Of a DNA stretch of 23,437 nt, positions 19,772 through 23,437 are shown one piece after another; the stretch's first letter is position 1, and each line of letters begins with the position of its first letter. The position numbers were made by a program, and so were the translations under genes. Under the pieces are notes generated by a model. It made no database searches. It saw only the letters and a list, made by a program, of their open reading frames with translations, and had not been told where the DNA came from. This DNA is from Candidatus Nomurabacteria bacterium (GTDB taxonomy: Bacteria > Patescibacteriota > Minisyncoccia > Phycocordibacterales > UBA9973), in contig JAQBRC010000010.1 in the NCBI GenBank assembly GCA_028286705.1, positions 1 to 23,437 of the forward strand, written 5' to 3'.

Positions 19772-22039
19772 ATGCGTCTCAAGCAGATAGAGATTTCTGG
19801 TTTCAAGTCCTTTGCAAAGAAGGCGACCTTGACCTTTACCGCACCAGTTACTTCAATCGTTGGTCCTAACGGATCAGGGAAGAGTAACGTGGTTGAATCG
19901 TTTAGATTTGTTCTAGGTGAACAGTCAATGAAGAGCATGCGCGGAAAGAGTGGTTCTGACCTCATCTTTAAGGGTGGCTCAAACGCTCCCAAACTCAATC
20001 GTGCCGCCGTTTCCATCACTTTCGACAATACCGATAAAGTATTTAACTTTTCTCCTGATTCCGACAAGACAGGTGCACCAGTATTGTTTGACGAAGTTAC
20101 CTTTACTCGCGAACTCTATGCTGATGGTACCAGTCGCTACTTAATGAACGGAACTGAGATTCGTTTGAAGCAAATGGTTGAACTGTTAAGTTCAGTTAAC
20201 ATTGGCACCTCAGGCCATCACATCATCTCTCAGGGAGAGGCTGATGGTATTTTGCGTGCCTCTGCACGAGACCGTCGCGAAATGCTTGAAGACGCACTTG
20301 GTCTCAAGATCTACCACTACCGTATCAAGGAAAGCGAAAGCAAGCTAACTAAGGCAACCAATACATTGAAGGAAGTGCAATCGCTTCGTCGAGAACTGGC
20401 ACCGCATTTGAACTTCCTGAAGAAGCAGGTTGAGAAAGTTGAGAAGGGACGAGCTATTCGAGAAGAGCTTGAATTGTTATCTTTGCAGTATCTCGCAACA
20501 GAACGATCGTTTATTAGAGAAGAAGACAATCGTTTGGCACAGGCACACAGCCTTATCGCTTCAAAGAAGAGTCAGTTAGAGCAATTGCTATCAACGCTTC
20601 CTGAAGAAACACTGCACGATGCAACTGCAACAGAACGGTCAACTATCTCAGCTCAATTGCAGATCGTTCGCGAAAAGCGCCGCACAACAGAAAGTCGTAT
20701 CAGCCGCTTGGAAGGAATGGTTGAAGCGCAGCGTCAGATGCTTGTTGCGCAGAGCAAACAGCAACAGTTTGTTGCCAAGGCAATTACCTTTGCCCCGCAA
20801 GAGTATCGAATGCTATTGGATGACGTTGAAGCGTTGATGCAGAGCATTCGAGAAGCTTCAACAGTGGAGATGGTTAAAGGTCTTATGGGCAAGATCGAGT
20901 CTTTGGTGTCTCGATTGAAGGCTCGTGAGCAGAAAGTGCCAGAACATCAGGAGGTTCCATCAGTTGTTGATACAGGTATCAAGGATACTGCGCTTGAACT
21001 TGAAGAGTTGGAACGAGAACTCAAGGCATACATCGGACAGGAAGAAGATCTTCAGGGCAGCCTACAGGCCGCTGAGCAGGCTCGTGACGTGTCTATGTTG
21101 GCAAATCAGGTATCGACTCGCAAGCGTTATGAAATCATCTCAGATATCAAGCAGAGCGAATCAGAACTGCAGATACTTGAAGTATCAAAGAGTGCGTTCT
21201 TGCAGCGCAAGGAACTCTTTGATGCAGAGCTTAAGGAGGCGGGGTTTTTGTTTGGTGTTGGATTTGTGCAACAACTAAACAATGCACAATCAATTCCTGA
21301 ATTTGATTTGCATACACAGAAGAGAAATATTGATCGTTTGAAGATACGACTTGATGAACATGCAGGTATTGGCAATGAAGTTGTTTCAGAATATGAATCA
21401 ACTGTTGAAAGAGATACATTCTTGGCAAGGGAGGTAACTGACATCGAGTCAGGTGTTCGTAATCTTGAAACGCTTATTATTGACCTTAAGCGAGTACTTG
21501 ATGAGCAATTCACTAGCGGCATTAAGGTTATTAACGAGCGCTTTAGCGACTTCTTTAAGACTATGTTTGGAGGAGGAAGTGCGTTCTTGTCTATAACGCT
21601 AGAAAAGAAGCGTCGCAGAAAGAATGCTGATGAGGAGCTTGCATTAGAAGGCGAGGAGCTTGAAGAGCAAGAGGATGAATTTGAACGCGGTATCGAAGTG
21701 CATGTTAACCTGCCTGAAAAGAAAGTGAAGGAACTTAACATGCTGTCAGGAGGGGAGCGATCATTGGTTTCAATCGCACTCTTGTTTGCTATCTCTCAGG
21801 TTAACCCACCGCCATTCCTTGTATTGGATGAGACTGATGCTGCGTTGGATGAGGCGAACTCACGTCGCTATGGCGACATGATTGAACTCTTGGCTGAATA
21901 CTCTCAGTTGATCGTTGTTACTCATAACAGAGAGACTATGTCTCGTGCGTCTGTATTGTATGGCGTTACATTGGGAACTGATGGGGGATCAAAGCTTCTT
22001 TCTATCAAGTTTGATGAGGCGGTGAAGGTGGCGAAGTAG
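19772..22039 (+). CDS. smc: Short Smc-like chromosome ATPase without a recognisable hinge
   Basis: 755 aa, against about 1150-1200 for normal bacterial Smc. Head domains are typical: FKSFAKKATLTF, Walker A GPNGSGKS (31-38), SGHHIISQGEADGIL, DRREMLEDALGL, then the C-terminal signature LSGGERS (658-664) and Walker B FLVLDETDAALDEANSRR (D686, E687), with the D-loop and VVTHNRETM switch. Between them are two short coiled-coil arms (about 170-325 and 400-590). In the middle, where the roughly 150-residue hinge should be, there is only a proline-containing helical stretch (about 335-395), without the Gly-rich hinge motifs. An acidic insert lies at about 620-640 (EELALEGEELEEQEDEFE). It sits next to rnc, the normal smc locus, which supports chromosome organisation as the role. 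How it dimerises is unclear. Confidence 0.9.
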   Translation: MRLKQIEISGFKSFAKKATLTFTAPVTSIVGPNGSGKSNVVESFRFVLGEQSMKSMRGKSGSDLIFKGGSNAPKLNRAAVSITFDNTDKVFNFSPDSDKTGAPVLFDEVTFTRELYADGTSRYLMNGTEIRLKQMVELLSSVNIGTSGHHIISQGEADGILRASARDRREMLEDALGLKIYHYRIKESESKLTKATNTLKEVQSLRRELAPHLNFLKKQVEKVEKGRAIREELELLSLQYLATERSFIREEDNRLAQAHSLIASKKSQLEQLLSTLPEETLHDATATERSTISAQLQIVREKRRTTESRISRLEGMVEAQRQMLVAQSKQQQFVAKAITFAPQEYRMLLDDVEALMQSIREASTVEMVKGLMGKIESLVSRLKAREQKVPEHQEVPSVVDTGIKDTALELEELERELKAYIGQEEDLQGSLQAAEQARDVSMLANQVSTRKRYEIISDIKQSESELQILEVSKSAFLQRKELFDAELKEAGFLFGVGFVQQLNNAQSIPEFDLHTQKRNIDRLKIRLDEHAGIGNEVVSEYESTVERDTFLAREVTDIESGVRNLETLIIDLKRVLDEQFTSGIKVINERFSDFFKTMFGGGSAFLSITLEKKRRRKNADEELALEGEELEEQEDEFERGIEVHVNLPEKKVKELNMLSGGERSLVSIALLFAISQVNPPPFLVLDETDAALDEANSRRYGDMIELLAEYSQLIVVTHNRETMSRASVLYGVTLGTDGGSKLLSIKFDEAVKVAK

Positions 22040-22068
22040 TATTGAACTTTAGATCAATTGAGTATAGT

Positions 22069-22536
22069 ATGGGTCAAAACCCGTACGTTATGAATGAGAT
22101 ATTAAACAAGGGCATCGTTGAATCGTTGCTTTCAAAAGGAGCTATCAAGATTGCATCCTTTTCTGACATATTGCTTTGTGCTACTTTTTATCCCCATTTC
22201 CTCGGGGCACCGGTTTCGGTAAGATCCGATAAAGGCATTGATCATTTGTTAACAAGCCTCGCCTTAACTATTCGGGGTGAGTCAACTGAAGATATCGATA
22301 AGAAATATCCTTATCCAGTTGCATTTAACATGATATCCGAATTGCTAAAACAAATGAAAAGATCGTTGGCTACGCTAACCTATGATGGTGGAGATAGTGA
22401 GTACGTAGTTATCTTTGAAGAATACCAAGTACCATCACTCACTGCCCATGCAGGCAAATATAGAAAGTACGGCAAAGGAGAAACACTTGCAGAAGCATTT
22501 GATGAAGCCCTTAAAAGTGTAGCTATAGCAATATAG
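22069..22536 (+). CDS. Hypothetical protein, uncharacterised
   Basis: 155 aa from ATG 22069. Alternative starts are TTG 22042, 2 nt after smc and giving 164 aa, or ATG 22090 (MNEILNKG...). TATAGT (22063-22068) sits just before the ATG at 22069 and would favour 22090 if it is a working -10. The protein is soluble with alternating helix and strand: NKGIVESLLSKGAIKIASFSDILLCATFYPHFLGAPVSV, then a helix with PYPVAFNMISELLKQMKRSLATL, then YVVIFEEYQVPSLTAHAGKYRKYGKGETLAEAFDEALKSV. The last part resembles a ligand- or DNA-binding strand-helix unit, but I recognise no family. A good terminator follows directly. Confidence 0.68.
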   Translation: MGQNPYVMNEILNKGIVESLLSKGAIKIASFSDILLCATFYPHFLGAPVSVRSDKGIDHLLTSLALTIRGESTEDIDKKYPYPVAFNMISELLKQMKRSLATLTYDGGDSEYVVIFEEYQVPSLTAHAGKYRKYGKGETLAEAFDEALKSVAIAI

Positions 22537-22540
22537 CCTT

Positions 22541-22570
22541 AAAATCCCCCAATGAATTCGGGGGATTTTT
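22541..22570 (+). terminator. Terminator after the uncharacterised gene
   Basis: AAAATCCCCC-aatgaattc-GGGGGATTTT followed by a T-run. Confidence 0.93.
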
Positions 22571-22618
22571 TTATTGCAATTTATTGCAAAAGGCATAGGA
22601 TAGAAAAAACTGAACATT

Positions 22619-22924
22619 ATGACAATACATAACAAACTAGTAAGAGACGGTATCCCTGCTTTGCTCGAAAAGAAACAAGAACCATATAAAAGCCATATTG
22701 CCGATGATTTAGAGTATTCAGACAAGCTGTATGCCAAACTCATAGAAGAGGCAGGGGAAGTGGCTAAAGATCGTAACAAAGAAGAGGTTGCTGATGTGTT
22801 AGAAGTCCTTTTGTCCCTCATTAAACTCAACGGCTGGTCCATGAATGAAATTGAGGAAATAAGGCTTCAAAAGCTCCAAAAACTAGGGGGTTTTGAAGAC
22901 CGTATTATCCTGGAAGAATCGTAA
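22619..22924 (+). CDS. MazG-like nucleotide (phosphoribosyl-ATP type) pyrophosphohydrolase
   Basis: 101 aa, all-alpha. The N-terminus NKLVRDGIPALLEKK (5-19) is characteristic of the small MazG-like group often labelled phosphoribosyl-ATP pyrophosphohydrolase. The metal-binding motif EExxE...ExxD appears as E43, E44, E47, E56 and D59 (LIEEAGEVAKDRNKEEVADVLEVL). These enzymes hydrolyse nucleoside triphosphates to monophosphates and pyrophosphate, commonly clearing aberrant nucleotides. No histidine-biosynthesis genes are nearby, so house-cleaning fits better than HisE. It is a single gene between two terminators. The weak TAGGAT about 17 nt before the ATG is the only promoter hint. Confidence 0.88.
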   Translation: MTIHNKLVRDGIPALLEKKQEPYKSHIADDLEYSDKLYAKLIEEAGEVAKDRNKEEVADVLEVLLSLIKLNGWSMNEIEEIRLQKLQKLGGFEDRIILEES

Positions 22925-22925
22925 G

Positions 22926-22950
22926 AAAAAGCCCTATAATGGGGCTTTTT
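22926..22950 (+). terminator. Terminator of the MazG-like gene
   Basis: AAAAAGCCC-TATAATG-GGGCTTTTT with a T-run. It insulates the rRNA operon from upstream transcription. Confidence 0.9.
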
Positions 22951-22980
22951 TAGTACTTTGGGGTAAGGGAGAGGAAAAGG

Positions 22981-23008
22981 TTGACTTTAAACTTCAGACG
23001 TATATACT
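22981..23008 (+). promoter_or_regulatory. rRNA operon promoter
   Basis: TTGACT (22981-22986), a 16-bp spacer and TATACT (23003-23008). The initiation point should be near 23015, giving a leader of roughly 155 nt before 16S. This is among the best -35/-10 pairs in the window. Confidence 0.8.
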
Positions 23009-23103
23009 AGTGGTCGCTCACACAGGTGGGTTAGTTGTTTGAAAATTACATAGTAAATGCAAAATCTATAATTAACATAAACACAATTGTGTCCCAAAAA
23101 TAG

Positions 23104-23137
23104 GAGACAAAATAAGAAGTCATTTTTATTTTGTCTC
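23104..23137 (+). other. 16S leader hairpin 1
   Basis: GAGACAAAATAA (23104-23115) pairs perfectly with TTATTTTGTCTC (23126-23137) around a 10-nt loop. There is no T-run after it, so it is not a terminator. It could be an RNase III or other processing element of the pre-rRNA leader. Confidence 0.7.
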
Positions 23138-23144
23138 AGTCTAG

Positions 23145-23170
23145 GTCTTTAACTATTTATATTTAAAGAC
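23145..23170 (+). other. 16S leader hairpin 2, abutting the 16S 5' end
   Basis: GTCTTTAA (23145-23152) pairs with TTAAAGAC (23163-23170). It ends at about the last base before the inferred mature 5' end, so it may guide 5' maturation. Confidence 0.6.
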
Positions 23171-23171
23171 T

Positions 23172-23437
23172 TTTAAGAAGAGTTTGATCCTAGCTCAGGA
23201 TGAACGCTGGCGGCGTGGATAAGGCATGCAAGTCGAACGGACCTTGTTCTACTGATCGATAAAGTGGAGTTGAGTAGCAATACGATACAAAACGATATTT
23301 TGAAGTAGGACGCTGGTTAGTGGCAGACGAGGTAGTAATACATAGGTACTTACCCTAAAGTCGTGAATAACGCACCGAAAGGTGTGCTAATACACGATAG
23401 TCCCTCCGGGGTAAAGTTTTTCGCTTTAGGAAAGGCC
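23172..23437 (+). rRNA. rrs: 16S ribosomal RNA, 5' part (truncated by window end)
   Basis: The universal 5' block AGAGTTTGATCCTAGCTCAG begins at 23179, which corresponds to E. coli position 8, so the mature end is near 23172. GATGAACGCTGGCGGCGTGG and the helix with GGCATGCAAGTCGAACGG follow. GCGTGGATAAGGCATGCAAG, in place of the usual GCCTAACACATGCAAG, is a candidate-phyla (Parcubacteria-like) signature. The V1 region (about 23241-23330) is divergent from common bacteria. Only the first 266 nt or so are present. Confidence 0.96.

Noticed and set aside
21127..21741. 204-aa Ser-rich open frame antisense to smc
   Set aside because: Ser runs arise from reverse reading of the Glu/Lys-rich coil and acidic insert of smc. 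It is composition-driven and not a gene.
1..23437. CRISPR array, insertion sequences or prophage genes
   Set aside because: No regularly spaced direct repeats, transposase, integrase or phage structural genes were seen. The 100-bp inverted repeats flank no transposase and lie inside coding sequence, so they are not IS ends.

Overview
The window reads as a chromosomal segment of a Candidate Phyla Radiation bacterium (Patescibacteria), most likely Parcubacteria/Paceibacteria. The evidence is the 5' part of a divergent 16S rRNA gene at the right end, a shortened Smc, a threonyl-tRNA synthetase without its TGS domain, a NusB-Nudix fusion, a cysteine-less L32, type IV pilins with a highly conserved N-terminus, and a DGR-type reverse transcriptase next to an Avd-like protein. 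UGA and UAG/UAA behave as ordinary stops, so the standard bacterial code applies. I saw no convincing Shine-Dalgarno sequences. Instead, at least eleven genes have a -10-like hexamer only 6-11 nt before the start codon, which suggests largely leaderless mRNAs. I used this spacing to choose starts.

Layout. 1-1183: an Avd-like four-helix-bundle gene (minus strand, runs off the left edge) diverges from a complete DGR-type reverse transcriptase. Their 5' ends overlap by 12 bp, and a G10 tract lies in the avd codons. 1265-3554: secD-secF and a terminator. 3560-5554: a small membrane protein gene (minus) diverges from lemA-(79-aa protein)-htpX, an envelope-stress or membrane-quality-control cluster. 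5604-5885: a 39-aa membrane peptide, a perfect palindrome, tRNA-Ser(GGA) and a bidirectional terminator. 5891-8126 (minus): an exported protein, a second exported or lipoprotein-like protein, and a membrane-anchored metallophosphoesterase. 8176-13294: a UvrD-type helicase fused to a RecB-like Fe-S nuclease, then gyrB.

13303-16562: a small ORF, then two convergent pilin genes whose 5' ends are a 100-bp perfect inverted repeat in the same codon register, so the segment between them could invert and swap pilin bodies. thrS follows (minus). 16647-17291: a Nudix-like protein with a degraded catalytic box. 17386-22039: rpmF, nusB-nudix, rnc, a small membrane protein and smc. This resembles the classical rpmF-plsX-fab-acpP-rnc-smc neighbourhood with the lipid-synthesis genes gone. 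22069-22924: an unknown protein and a MazG-like pyrophosphohydrolase. 22981-23437: a strong rRNA promoter, a leader with two hairpins, and the start of 16S rRNA.

Themes are information processing (gyrB, rnc, smc, nusB, thrS, L32, 16S), protein export and membrane quality control (secDF, lemA, htpX), surface filaments, and two possible variation systems: the DGR-like module and the pilin inverted repeat. All functional calls come from reading motifs by eye. No database searches were run.
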